A stretch of DNA of 64,000 bases from CAVRUD01 sp963724285 (lineage in GTDB: Bacteria > Chloroflexota > Chloroflexia > Thermomicrobiales > UBA6265), in contig CAVRUD010000011.1 of the NCBI GenBank assembly GCA_963724285.1, positions 186,001-250,000 of the forward strand, given 5' to 3'. Below the pieces are notes generated by a model. It was not told the origin of the DNA. It ran no database searches and worked only from the letters and a program-made list of their open reading frames with translations. Both the position numbers and the translations under genes were made by a program. Shown here piece by piece: positions 25,845 through 34,506 of this stretch; position 1 is the stretch's first letter; every line of letters begins with the position of its first letter.

Positions 25845-27215
25845 ATGCCTGCACGTGACCGGACGACGAAGTTCCTGTTGGACGAGGATCAAATTCCGGG
25901 GAGTTGGTACAACATCGCGGCGGATTTGCCGGTGCAGGCGCCGCCGGTTTTGCATCCGGGGACGGGGCAGCCAATTGGGCCGGAGGATCTGGCGCCGCTG
26001 TTTCCGATGGAAGTTATCAGGCAGGAAGTCAGCACCGAACGGTACATCCCGATCCCGGAGGAGGTGCTGGCGGTTTACCGGCTGTGGCGGCCGACACCGT
26101 TGTACCGGGCGCACCGGTTGGAGAAGGCGCTCGATCTGCCGAACGGTGTGCGGATCTTCTACAAGTATGAAGGGACGAGTCCCGCTGGGAGCCATAAGCC
26201 GAATACCGCCGTACCGCAAGCCTTCTACAACCAGCAGGAGGGGGTAAAGCGGATCGCGACTGAGACCGGGGCGGGGCAGTGGGGCAGTTCGCTGGCAATG
26301 GCGTGCGCCTTCTTCGGGCTCGAGCTGAAGGTCTATATGGTCAAGATTTCGTATGCGCAGAAGCCATACCGGCGGGCGATGATGGAGGCGTGGGGAGCGA
26401 CGTGTGTGCCATCGCCGAGTCCGGATACGGCGGCGGGGCGGGCGATTCTGGAGAAGGATCCGGAGTCGACGGGGTCGTTGGGGATGGCGATCTCGGAGGC
26501 GGTGGAGGATGCGGCGAGCCGGGAGGACACGAAGTACTCGCTTGGGTCGGTGTTAAATCATGTGCTGCTGCACCAGACGGTGATTGGCCAGGAGGCGGTA
26601 GAGCAGCTGGCGCAGGCCGATGCCTGGCCAGATGTGATTGCGGGGTGCGTAGGCGGCGGGTCGAATTTTTCGGGGCTGACCTTTCCGTTCCTGCAGCAGA
26701 AGTTGGCGGGAAAGCGGGTGCGCGTGATCGCGGCGGAGCCGGCGGCGTGCCCGACGTTGACAAAGGGCACCTATGCCTACGACTTCGGCGATACGGCCGG
26801 GATGACGCCGCTGGTCAAGATGCACACGCTGGGGCACGATTTCGTGCCGGCGGGAATTCATGCCGGTGGACTTCGATATCACGGGGCCGCGCCGTTGGTG
26901 AGCTTGTTGCTGGACCAGGGGTTGATCGAGGCCAGGGCGGTGCCGCAGCGCCGCACATTCGAGGCGGCGCTGATCTTTGCGCGGAGCGAGGGGATTCTGC
27001 CCGCGCCGGAGGCCGCCCACGCGATCCGGGTGGGGATCGACGAAGCGCTGGCGGCGCGGGAGGCAGAGGAGGCCCGCACGGTGCTGATCGGGGTCAGCGG
27101 CCATGGACACTTCGATCTGGCGGCGTACGACACCTACCTCTCCGGCTCGATGCAGGACCATGAGCATCCCGAGGCAGCGATTGAGGAGGCTTTGGCGCGC
27201 TTGCCGAAGAGGTAG
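25845..27215 (+). CDS. trpB: TrpB-like pyridoxal-phosphate enzyme (TrpB2)
   Basis: A 456-residue fold-type-II PLP enzyme of the TrpB2 branch of tryptophan synthase beta. TrpB2 features: longer N-terminus (DQIPGSWYNIAADLP), GRPTPL-like WRPTPLYRAHRLEKAL, the PLP lysine in EGTSPAGSHKPNTAV, GAGQWGSSLAMACAFFGL, the phosphate loop CVGGGSNFSG, and HAGGLRYHGAAP. TrpB2 makes tryptophan from indole and serine, often without TrpA, or acts in indole salvage or on O-phosphoserine. No trpA or other trp gene is adjacent. ATG at 25845 preferred over a GTG at 25827. Confidence 0.9.
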   Translation: MPARDRTTKFLLDEDQIPGSWYNIAADLPVQAPPVLHPGTGQPIGPEDLAPLFPMEVIRQEVSTERYIPIPEEVLAVYRLWRPTPLYRAHRLEKALDLPNGVRIFYKYEGTSPAGSHKPNTAVPQAFYNQQEGVKRIATETGAGQWGSSLAMACAFFGLELKVYMVKISYAQKPYRRAMMEAWGATCVPSPSPDTAAGRAILEKDPESTGSLGMAISEAVEDAASREDTKYSLGSVLNHVLLHQTVIGQEAVEQLAQADAWPDVIAGCVGGGSNFSGLTFPFLQQKLAGKRVRVIAAEPAACPTLTKGTYAYDFGDTAGMTPLVKMHTLGHDFVPAGIHAGGLRYHGAAPLVSLLLDQGLIEARAVPQRRTFEAALIFARSEGILPAPEAAHAIRVGIDEALAAREAEEARTVLIGVSGHGHFDLAAYDTYLSGSMQDHEHPEAAIEEALARLPKR

Positions 27216-27220
27216 GCCGA

Positions 27221-27240
27221 AGGAGTCAGTGCTCCCCTAC
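27221..27240 (-). repeat. REP-like single unit
   Basis: On the minus strand GTAGGGGAGCACTGACTCCT: GTAG head and a GGAG/CTCC mini-hairpin, 6 bp after the trpB stop. It resembles the 25540-type arm. No partner is seen nearby. Confidence 0.5.
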
Positions 27241-27283
27241 GACGATGGGGCGTGATTCGGCCGTTGCTGACGCCTGACGCTTG

Positions 27284-28207
27284 TTACCGGCAGACACCGT
27301 TCACGCAGGCCAGGGCGCCGCAACAGCCGGCGCCAGAGGAGCAGCGACCACCGGCGTTGCGGCAGCAGTTCAGGGCGCCATCGGCGCTGATCCCGTTCGA
27401 CGAGCAGATCAGATCTCCGCAACAGTGCGCCCCGGCCGCGCACACGCCGCCCTCGTTTCGGCAGCAGTTGAGGACGCCGTCGGAGGCGATCCCGTTGCTG
27501 GCGCAGGTCACCGCGCCGCCGCTCTGGGAGCATTGGCCGTTGGCGGTGCACTCCGCGCCGAGGGGACGGTTGACCGTGACCGTGCCGGTGCAGACTCCAC
27601 CGGTGCAGATCAAAGCGCCGCAGCAGCCCGAGCCGCTGGCGCAGGCGCCGCCGGCGTTCCGACAGCAGTTGAGCGCGCCATCATCCGAGATGCCGTTGGA
27701 GGCGCAGATCGTGACGCCGCCGGTCTGAGAGCACTGGCTGGTGCTGGTGCATGCTTGCCCGGGGACGCGCCCGCCGGCGTTTGCGCGGCACACGCCGGAG
27801 ATGCACTGCAGCGCGCCGCAGCAGCCGGCGCCGCTCGCGCAGGGGCCACCTTCGTTGCGGCAGCAGTTGAGGGCGCCATCGGTCGCGATGCCGTTGCTGG
27901 CGCAGATAAGGTCTCCGCAGCAGTGGGCCCCTATCGAGCAGGATCCGGCTTGACTCCGGCAGCAGTTCAATGCGCCGTCGGAGGCGATCCCGTTCGAGGC
28001 GCAGACGACGGGGCCGCCGGTCTGGGTGCATTCCGCGGAGGAGTTGCATGCCGCGCCGAGGCCCTTGTGCCGAGCGTCGGCGTGATTCTGCGCGGCGAAC
28101 CCGCCGAGGAGGGCGCCGGTTCCGGCCGCCAGTGATCTGAGCAGGCGTCGACGAGAGGTGCTGGACGCGAGGGAGCGGGCGAGGGCATCGAAACGTTGAC
28201 CATCCAT
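27284..28207 (-). CDS. Tat-exported cysteine-rich repeat protein
   Basis: A 307-residue protein. N-terminus MDGQRFDALARSLASSTS then the twin-arginine signal SRRRLLRSLAAG and a Gly/Ala-rich helix to about residue 40. The rest is a Cys-rich repeat array. CASNGIxxDGxLNCCR appears five times (one with CSSN), a CSQTGG/CTQTGG lead-in three times, and CCGxLxC units (CCGDLICASNG, CCGALQC, CCGALIC, CCGALAC) link them. Cysteine spacing with CC pairs recalls small disulfide-knot modules. No catalytic motif. Predicted extracellular; adhesion or binding is a guess. The DNA shows corresponding tandem internal repeats. Confidence 0.75.
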   Translation of the reverse strand: MDGQRFDALARSLASSTSRRRLLRSLAAGTGALLGGFAAQNHADARHKGLGAACNSSAECTQTGGPVVCASNGIASDGALNCCRSQAGSCSIGAHCCGDLICASNGIATDGALNCCRNEGGPCASGAGCCGALQCISGVCRANAGGRVPGQACTSTSQCSQTGGVTICASNGISDDGALNCCRNAGGACASGSGCCGALICTGGVCTGTVTVNRPLGAECTANGQCSQSGGAVTCASNGIASDGVLNCCRNEGGVCAAGAHCCGDLICSSNGISADGALNCCRNAGGRCSSGAGCCGALACVNGVCR

Positions 28208-28325
28208 GGCGCCATACCTCCGTTGGTAGGGGATGCCGGGAGAGGTTGTCGGTTAGGGCAGTGATTCCCATCCTATCATGCGGATGGATGCACCAGGGAC
28301 AATCGATTGCCGGAAAGGACGCGGC

Positions 28326-28694
28326 GTGGTGGACAATGGGATCTCGATGGATCGACTGGTGGGGATCGTTCGTGAGGCGATGGCGGACCTGAGCGAGCAG
28401 GGGGATGTCGATGTCGTGCGCTCGGACGACGGTCTGGAGATCGACCTCTTCGGCGACGAGTGGACGATCCATCTGGAGGGCTGGCCGGGAAGTCCGGCTG
28501 CGTTTGCCGCGATCGACGATGAGCCGGACGACCCGGCGTCGATCCCGGCGGCCCGGGCGGCGATCATCGACGCTCCGATCCACGCCGCCCTCAAGGACCT
28601 CGACCAGATGATGAATGGCGCGCTGCGCACGGCGCTGACCGCGTCCGGCGATCCACTCTCGATCGATTTGGCGGCGGCGCTTGGGGCTGGATAG
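28326..28694 (+). CDS. hypothetical acidic protein
   Basis: About 122 residues, unrecognised. GTG 28326 (or 28329) follows an AAAGGA site; an upstream ATG at 28278 in frame has none. The protein is acidic, with alternating helices and a probable beta strand pair (DVDVVRSDDGLEIDLFGDEW TIHLEG). Lacks signal peptide and membrane helices, so it should be cytoplasmic. GC at third codon positions is high, which supports real coding. Confidence 0.55.
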   Translation: MVDNGISMDRLVGIVREAMADLSEQGDVDVVRSDDGLEIDLFGDEWTIHLEGWPGSPAAFAAIDDEPDDPASIPAARAAIIDAPIHAALKDLDQMMNGALRTALTASGDPLSIDLAAALGAG

Positions 28695-28764
28695 TGCGAT
28701 CGATTGCGAGTGATTGCCCCGGATGGGGGATCCGAATCGAGGATGTGGCGCCGTCTCCAGGCCG

Positions 28765-28978
28765 CCCGGGACTCAAAGTCCCGGGCTGAGGGATGGTTCA
28801 AATGGACTTGACGGTTCTGGTCGCGCCGGAGCGGCCCCCTAACCCCCCCGGCCCCCCTTCCCCCCGCTGCGGGGGAAGGGGGGAGAACGCGTAAGTCAGG
28901 GGGCGCGGAGACCGTCAAGCGACCGTGGCCGGTTTTGAACCATCCCTGAGTGACGGAAGCCGGTTAAAACCGGCTGAG
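28765..28978 (+). repeat. 214-bp composite nested palindrome (copy 1)
   Basis: Order: palindrome CCCGGGACT-CAA-AGTCCCGGG (28765-28785), then GAGGGATGGTTCAAA, then a family-B core (CCCCCTTCCCC...GGGGGAAGGGG), then the inverted TTTTGAACCATCCCTGAG, then AGCCGGTTAAAACCGGCT. It fills most of the gap 28695-29090. A nearly identical copy lies inverted at 34507-34718. Confidence 0.78.
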
Positions 28979-29026
28979 AATGCGGCGATCCCGAATATCC
29001 GGAGCGCTACTGGTATCGAAAAGTGA

Positions 29027-29056
29027 CGCCGCCCCGAGCATGGGACCGGGGCGGCG
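29027..29056 (-). terminator. terminator of the lysozyme-like gene
   Basis: A 10-bp perfect stem (CGCCGCCCCG / CGGGGCGGCG) with a 10-nt loop, 35 bp past the stop of the minus-strand gene and followed on that strand by TCACTTTTCG. It fits an intrinsic terminator. Confidence 0.7.
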
Positions 29057-29090
29057 ATCCAATCGGTTTACTTCCCGTCTTCCCGTCTCG

Positions 29091-29765
29091 TTATTGGCAG
29101 GTCCACTCGCCGCGGCGACCGACTGACCACATCCAGGCGGCGGCGTTCGCGTTGGCGACGGGATCAAAGATGTCGTAGGCGCCGTAGGGGGTGCCGGCGA
29201 AGGTGCTCGGGACGAACTGGAAGAGTCCGTACCACCCAGCCGGGTTGTATGCGTACGGGTTGAGGCCCGACTCGCAGGTGGCGACCCGGAGCATGTCGTC
29301 GCCTGACTGGCCATAGGCAGCAGCGGCGGCATAGATGATCGAGACGATGTCCCCCCCGGCCGGGGCTGGAGCGGCTGTCGTCGCCGGAGCGGCGGCCGCG
29401 GCGTCGCTGAGGTAGTCGCCGTGGGCGTAGCCGCTGACGCCGTTGAAGGTGACCGGGACAAAGCCGTTTTCCGGCTCACCGATGATCTTGACCTCGGAGC
29501 CTGCCGGCATGACCGCCAGGATGGTGGCATCGAGGCTGGGCAGGAAGCGCAGGTTGAGGTCACTCGTCACGGTTGCGACGGCGTCGCCGTCCTGGCCCGT
29601 GCCCTCGGCCGCGCTGTCGTCGGCGTTCCGTGGGCCAACGGCTGGTTCCTGGGCTGCCGCTCCCGGCGCGAGGGTTAGAGCGGAGGCAAGGACGAAGGCG
29701 AGCAGCACGACGATTCCGAGCCTGGCCGCAATCTGGGACGCGAGCGAACGGGTCAAAGTACGCAA
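29091..29765 (-). CDS. secreted SH3-domain, lysozyme-like cell-wall hydrolase
   Basis: A 224-residue exported protein. I choose the TTG at 29765, eight bases after AGGGAGG; longer frames upstream have no ribosome site. A signal peptide (about 10-38: LGIVVLLAFVLASALTLAP) precedes a bacterial SH3 domain (about 55-115: TSDLNLRFLPSLDATILAVM ... GVSGYAHGDYLSD), an Ala/Pro linker, and a C-terminal lysozyme-like transglycosylase domain with catalytic Glu in VATCESGLNPYAYNPAG and GLFQFVPSTFAGTPYG, ending GEWTCQ with a likely closing cysteine. It should cleave peptidoglycan outside the membrane. Followed by a good terminator. Confidence 0.82.
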   Translation of the reverse strand: MRTLTRSLASQIAARLGIVVLLAFVLASALTLAPGAAAQEPAVGPRNADDSAAEGTGQDGDAVATVTSDLNLRFLPSLDATILAVMPAGSEVKIIGEPENGFVPVTFNGVSGYAHGDYLSDAAAAAPATTAAPAPAGGDIVSIIYAAAAAYGQSGDDMLRVATCESGLNPYAYNPAGWYGLFQFVPSTFAGTPYGAYDIFDPVANANAAAWMWSVGRRGEWTCQ

Positions 29766-30586
29766 CTCAAAACCTCCCTGAACGAGGACATGGGCGAAAA
29801 CTGGGCACAGCGAATCCAGGCGGGGGTGTGTCCGCCTTGTCCCGGATCTCCAGTTCCCGTCTTGGCGACAGATCTCGGACGCGGCCGTCGCGTCCCGAGA
29901 GAGCGGCGACACTGGCGCCGTCGTTTTGGCGGCTCCAGTGGCCCTCCTCATGCCACATAGCCATCGTGCCCGCGATAGGTGACCGCGAGGCAACGTTCGC
30001 TCACACCGCATAGGGCATTAACTCGGGTGCCCGATTGTGTGAAGCGCGGAATGGATAACACCTCATCGACGATACGTCAAATATCCACCCGGTCGCATGG
30101 CCAATATTTTCATAGCCTGCTTTGCGAAATTCCCCAGAAACGCAATATATGATATCCACGAGTAGACAGCCAGATTCCCCTAAATCAGGCGAACATTAGC
30201 AAGGCGGAAATCACATCGAGCATGCATTCCTCGTCGGGATTTGGATGGTCCGGCCTCATACTCAACGAAGCCTACTTGATCCCGCGTGGCCCACAACAGC
30301 GACAATCGGAATTCGAGCAACGCAGGTTGTTGCAAACAGCTACAACATTACTTCGGGCCATATGGCTGCGCCGAGCGGGATGGCATGCACCGACTGCTGA
30401 GGTCTCACGTGTCACATGGTGTGTTCTGAGGCGTTGGAGTGGTTGTGCAGGGCGGGGGTGATGATGATGCCCTGCTATACTGCGCGACCGTCGCGCTCTA
30501 ATGATCCGGCGTTGCACCGGTCTTGGTGTACGCGGCCGAGCGCCTACTAGCATCGCGCGGTACACGCGCCAAACGAGGAGCCTGGC
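29766..30586. other. long non-coding stretch with an AT-rich core
   Basis: About 820 bp without a supported gene. 30010-30230 is distinctly AT-richer than the rest of the window (for example CAATATTTTCATAG and GCAATATATGATATCC), giving candidate promoter sequence for the divergent hydrolase and exporter genes or a trace of foreign DNA. The frame 30222-30461 lacks a ribosome site and coding bias. Confidence 0.45.
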
Positions 30587-30691
30587 ATGACGCGGTTAAA
30601 GAAGCATCTACAGACCGACCGCTTCTTTAGCGAAAGCGTATTGCATGCCCTTGCCCTCGATAGATCTCCAGGGGTCAGTCCAGACCTCTAG
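30587..30691 (+). CDS. candidate 34-residue peptide upstream of the ABC exporter
   Basis: ATG 30587 lies 7 nt after a strong GAGGAG site and opens a 34-codon frame ending at TAG 30691. The peptide starts MTRLKKHLQTDRFFSESVLH (basic, then hydrophobic) and ends with a Pro/Ser/Asp tail. Codons TTA, CTA and AGA are rare in neighbouring genes, consistent with the AT-rich stretch before it. It is 168 bp upstream of a two-gene ABC exporter in the same orientation, so an exported or leader peptide is conceivable. No RiPP leader motif is recognised and no maturation enzyme is clearly linked. Confidence 0.35.
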   Translation: MTRLKKHLQTDRFFSESVLHALALDRSPGVSPDL

Positions 30692-30859
30692 CACTCACTT
30701 TCTCCAATTCACGAGCCATACTTTCGCGCCGGCCCGGCCCGGCGTTGCTGCGCCCGCGCTCACCGGAAGATGTGCCGGTCGGCGCCATTGGCGTGGCCAT
30801 GATGTGCGCCGCCACGCCAACTCATGGACTACCGCCTACGTCGATGCGAGGAGGACGCC

Positions 30860-32608
30860 ATGCGCCCGCTTCGCACGTTAGGTCGGTACCGGGGGCTGCT
30901 CACCCGCTATCTGCGGTCGCAGCTGCCGATGATGATCCTGCTCGCAGTGATCCTGTTCGGATCGATCGTGGTCCAGATCGCGACGCCGCTGGCGACGAGC
31001 CGGTTCATCGATCGCGCCGCCTCGGGGGGGTCCGAGCGAGGCTTGGTCGTGCTTGCCCTGCTGACGATTGCCCTGGTGATCGTGGGGCAGGGTTTGGCTG
31101 TCGCCGAGACCTATGTTGCCGAGAACGTCAGCTGGGTCGCGACCAACGCGCTTCGCGTCGATCTGGTTGCCCATCTCCTCCGCCTGGATTCGGGGTTTCA
31201 CGCCGCACACACACCAGGCGAACTGATCGAGCGGGTCGACGGGGACGTCGCGGCCCTGGCCCGCTTCTTTTCGCGGTTCGTCGTGACCCTGCTCGGCAAC
31301 CTGCTGCTGATCATCGGGGTGCTGGTGCTGCTGTTCACCGTCGATTGGCGTATCGGGCTGGGCCTGACCGCGTTTGTTGTTGTGGCGTTCGCGGCCATGG
31401 TCCGGATCCGGGCAAAGGCGACGCCCTACTCCGCGGCAGAGCGGCAGGCGAGCGCCGAGTTCTACGGATTCATCGGCGAGACTCTGGCCGGCCGTGAGGA
31501 TATTCGTTCGAACGGGGCCGAAGGGTTCGTGCTTCGTCGCTGCGCGCAGCGGATGCGGTCCTGGTTGTCGGCAACGCTGCGGGCGCAGATCCGCGGCTAC
31601 GGCATGGTCGCCACGACCGAGGGCATGTTTGGCCTCGGAGCCGCGACGGCGATCGGTCTGAGTTGCGTGCTCTATCAGGATGGCGCGCTGACCCTCGGCG
31701 CGGTCTACCTGGTTTTCCGTTACACGGAAATGCTGCGCCGGCCGACGGAGCAGATCCGCAATGAGATCCAGGATTTGCAACAGGCAGACGCCAGCATGGG
31801 CCGGGTGGAATCGTTGCTGGCCACAGAGCCGGCGCTCGTCGACGGGCCGGCCGAGCATCTGCCGGCGGGGCCGCTCTCGATTCAGTTCGATAGTGTCTCG
31901 TTCGCCTACGCGGACGGAACGCCGGTGCTCTGTGGGGTCGATTTCTTCCTCGATCCGGGGCGTGTGCTTGGGGTAATCGGGCGGACCGGTGCCGGCAAGA
32001 CGACGCTGACCCGCCTGATTCCCCGGCTGGTCGATCCGCGGTGTGGATCCGTCCGCCTCGGCGGCGTCGATCTGCGTACGGTTCGGATCGACGGCGTCCG
32101 CTCGCGCGTCGGGGTGGTCACCCAGGACGTGCAGCTATTCAGTGCCAGCCTGCGCGACAACCTGACCCTCTTCGACGAGCGCATCTCCGACGACCGCCTG
32201 CGAGAGGTTCTGGAAACCCTGGGCATGGGCGGCTGGCTCGCGGGGCTGCCGCGCGGGTTGGACACGATCCTGAATGACGAGATCGGCCTGTCGGCCGGGC
32301 AGGCGCAGGTTCTCGCCTGCGCCCGGATCTTTCTGAACGATCCGGATGTCGTGATTCTGGATGAGGCGTCCTCGCGGCTCGATCCCGCCACCGAGCGACT
32401 GGTGCACGAATCGTTGCTGCGCGTGCTGGAAGGTCGCACCGGCATCGTCGTGGCCCACCAGCTGGCGACGATCGCAATAGCAGATGACATCCTCGTCATC
32501 GAGAACGGGCAGGTGCGGGAGCACGGTCCCCGGCTCGCGCTGGCGGCCGATCCCGGCTCCCGCTTCTCCGAGCTTCTTCGGCTCTCCACCGAGGAGGAGT
32601 TGTCGTGA
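30860..32608 (+). CDS. ABC exporter half-transporter, subunit 1
   Basis: A 582-residue type-IV (ABCB-like) exporter half: six transmembrane helices (about 20-310) then an ATPase domain. Walker A GRTGAGKTTLTR (about 373), Q-loop VTQDVQLFS, signature LSAGQ instead of LSGGQ (about 476), Walker B VVILDEAS with the catalytic Glu (about 496), H-loop AHQLATI. Start at ATG 30860 after GAGGAGGA rather than 30824. The gene overlaps subunit 2 by 4 nt, so a heterodimer is expected. Its variant signature completes the non-catalytic ATP site with the degenerate Walker B of subunit 2. Cargo unknown (drug, lipid or peptide). Confidence 0.88.
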   Translation: MRPLRTLGRYRGLLTRYLRSQLPMMILLAVILFGSIVVQIATPLATSRFIDRAASGGSERGLVVLALLTIALVIVGQGLAVAETYVAENVSWVATNALRVDLVAHLLRLDSGFHAAHTPGELIERVDGDVAALARFFSRFVVTLLGNLLLIIGVLVLLFTVDWRIGLGLTAFVVVAFAAMVRIRAKATPYSAAERQASAEFYGFIGETLAGREDIRSNGAEGFVLRRCAQRMRSWLSATLRAQIRGYGMVATTEGMFGLGAATAIGLSCVLYQDGALTLGAVYLVFRYTEMLRRPTEQIRNEIQDLQQADASMGRVESLLATEPALVDGPAEHLPAGPLSIQFDSVSFAYADGTPVLCGVDFFLDPGRVLGVIGRTGAGKTTLTRLIPRLVDPRCGSVRLGGVDLRTVRIDGVRSRVGVVTQDVQLFSASLRDNLTLFDERISDDRLREVLETLGMGGWLAGLPRGLDTILNDEIGLSAGQAQVLACARIFLNDPDVVILDEASSRLDPATERLVHESLLRVLEGRTGIVVAHQLATIAIADDILVIENGQVREHGPRLALAADPGSRFSELLRLSTEEELS

Positions 32609-34431
32609 CGCTGTTCCCCACCTGGAGCCATCTGCGGCGGATGATCGCCTTCTCTCCGTGGCTCTTCTACTCTCACGCGGCGCTCTGGACCGTGATGAAC
32701 ATCACTGGTCTGCTCCCGGGGTTGATCGCCAAAACCATCTTCGATGTGCTCACGGACGACGCCGAGTTCCCCGGCGGGACGAACGGCCTGATCGCGCTGC
32801 TGGCCGTCGTGGCATTGGGCCGGGCGGTGTTATGGATGGTCGCCGGGTACGTCGAGATCATGCTCCGGTTCCGGTCGAGTGGGCTGCTCCGCCGGAACCT
32901 GCTCCGGCGCGTGCTCCAGCGACCGGGCGCCGAGGAGATGCCCTATTCCGCCGGGGAGACGATTAGCCGGTTCCGCGACGACGCCTACCAGGGCGAGGAC
33001 AACCTCGACTGGACCGACGAGATCGTGTCCCAGGGCGTCGTGGCCCTGGTCGCACTTGGCGCGTTGCTGCTTGTCAGCGTTCCCCTGACGATTGCTGCAG
33101 TCGTGCCGGTGATCGTCATCGTCGCGATTGCCCAACGAGCGGGCGTTGCGCTGGTGCGCCGCCGGGAACTCAGCAGCCAGACAGCCAGCGAGGTCACTGG
33201 CGCGATCGGGGATATCTTCGCCGCCGTTCAGACGGTGCAGACCGCTGGGGCCGAAGCCCGGATGACTGCCCATGTCCGCCGGTTGGGCGAACGCCGGCGT
33301 GCGGCGACCTTGATCGACCGGGTCGCGAATCAGGCGTTGGAGGCCGTTACCACCAACACGGCCAACATCGGGACAGGGCTGCTCATGTTGCTGGGTGCGG
33401 GTGCTCTGCGCACAGGCACGCTGACGATCGGTGATTTCGTCCTGTTCGTCTCCTACACCGGGATCGTCGCCGAGTTCGCTTCCTCCTTTGGTCAGTACCT
33501 GGCACACAGCCGGCAGGCCGTGGTGGCGTTCGATCGAATGGCGACCGTGGTAGGTGACGCCCCCACGGCTGTCCTGACGGAGTCGACTCCGCTCTACCTA
33601 AAGGGGGAACTCCCCGAACTGACCGGCCGTGTTGACGACGGCGACCGGTTGGAAGAGGTCGCAGTCAGTGGATTGACCTATCGACACCCGCAATCGGGCC
33701 GGGGGATCGATGGGATCGACCTCAGCTTGCCGCGCGGCACGTTGACGGTGGTCACGGGGCGGGTTGGGTCTGGAAAGTCGACGTTGCTGCGCGTGCTACT
33801 CGGGTTGCTGACGCCGCAGCAGGGCGAGATCCGGTGGAACGGGCGGCTGGTGGACGACCCCGGGGCCTTCTTCGCCCCGCCCAGGGCCGGGTACGTGGCC
33901 CAGGCGCCTCGCTTGTTCAGCGACACGCTCCGGGAAAACATCCTGCTTGGGTTGTCGGAGGACCCGGAGGCGCTCGCCACTGCGATCCATGGCGCCGTCC
34001 TCGATCGGGACATCGCTTCCCTCGAAGACGGTCTCGAGACGGCGGTCGGATCGCGGGGGGTCAAGCTCTCCGGCGGGCAGATTCAACGGGCGGCGACGGC
34101 AAGAATGCTTGTTCGCCGGCCACAGTTGCTCTTGATCGATGACCTCTCCAGCGCGCTCGATGTCGAGACGGAGCGGGAGTTGTGGGACCGGCTGGTGGGA
34201 CACCCGGAGGTGACCTGCCTGGCGGTCTCCCATCGCCGGGCGGCTCTAACCAGGGCCGATCACATCGTCGTGCTGAACGACGGCAAAGTCGAAGCGGTTG
34301 GAACGCTTGCCGATCTCCTGGAGACAAGCTCCGAGATGCGGGCGTTGTGGCAGGAAGAGGTAGAGCCCGAATTGGTCACGACTCGGGCCAGGGGCAACGG
34401 TTGGCCGCGTCTGCCTGTTCCCCGGGACTGA
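32605..34431 (+). CDS. ABC exporter half-transporter, subunit 2
   Basis: A 608-residue partner: six transmembrane helices, then ATPase domain with Walker A GRVGSGKSTLL (about 384), canonical signature LSGGQIQRA (about 487), Walker B LLLIDDLSSALD where the catalytic Glu is Asp (about 507), and H-loop VSHRRAAL. The Glu-to-Asp change is the hallmark of the degenerate site in heterodimeric exporters such as TM287/288 and BmrCD. It starts with GTG inside subunit 1's stop (GTGA). Its own TGA stop lies within a family-D palindrome (34421-34440), so the last residues (PVPRD) come from the repeat. Confidence 0.88.
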   Translation: MTLFPTWSHLRRMIAFSPWLFYSHAALWTVMNITGLLPGLIAKTIFDVLTDDAEFPGGTNGLIALLAVVALGRAVLWMVAGYVEIMLRFRSSGLLRRNLLRRVLQRPGAEEMPYSAGETISRFRDDAYQGEDNLDWTDEIVSQGVVALVALGALLLVSVPLTIAAVVPVIVIVAIAQRAGVALVRRRELSSQTASEVTGAIGDIFAAVQTVQTAGAEARMTAHVRRLGERRRAATLIDRVANQALEAVTTNTANIGTGLLMLLGAGALRTGTLTIGDFVLFVSYTGIVAEFASSFGQYLAHSRQAVVAFDRMATVVGDAPTAVLTESTPLYLKGELPELTGRVDDGDRLEEVAVSGLTYRHPQSGRGIDGIDLSLPRGTLTVVTGRVGSGKSTLLRVLLGLLTPQQGEIRWNGRLVDDPGAFFAPPRAGYVAQAPRLFSDTLRENILLGLSEDPEALATAIHGAVLDRDIASLEDGLETAVGSRGVKLSGGQIQRAATARMLVRRPQLLLIDDLSSALDVETERELWDRLVGHPEVTCLAVSHRRAALTRADHIVVLNDGKVEAVGTLADLLETSSEMRALWQEEVEPELVTTRARGNGWPRLPVPRD

Positions 34432-34440
34432 ACTCCCGGG
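34421..34440. repeat. family-D palindrome overlapping a stop codon
   Basis: CCCGGGACTGAACTCCCGGG, an almost perfect palindrome of the family seen at 12253 and 28765. TGA 34429-34431 inside it terminates the ABC exporter subunit 2 gene. Confidence 0.65.
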
Positions 34441-34506
34441 CTGAACCGACGAAGTCCCTCCGGGACTGGGCGCGGGGTCGCGACTGGCGACACCGGATCG
34501 TCCTCC

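Noticed and set aside
27284..28207. CRISPR array or DNA minisatellite at the repetitive segment
   Set aside because: The repeats keep a reading frame with Cys codons conserved and lengths vary; it is a protein repeat gene.
30222..30461. 79-codon plus-strand frame in the AT-rich region
   Set aside because: No ribosome site, mixed codon use and no similarity I can recognise.
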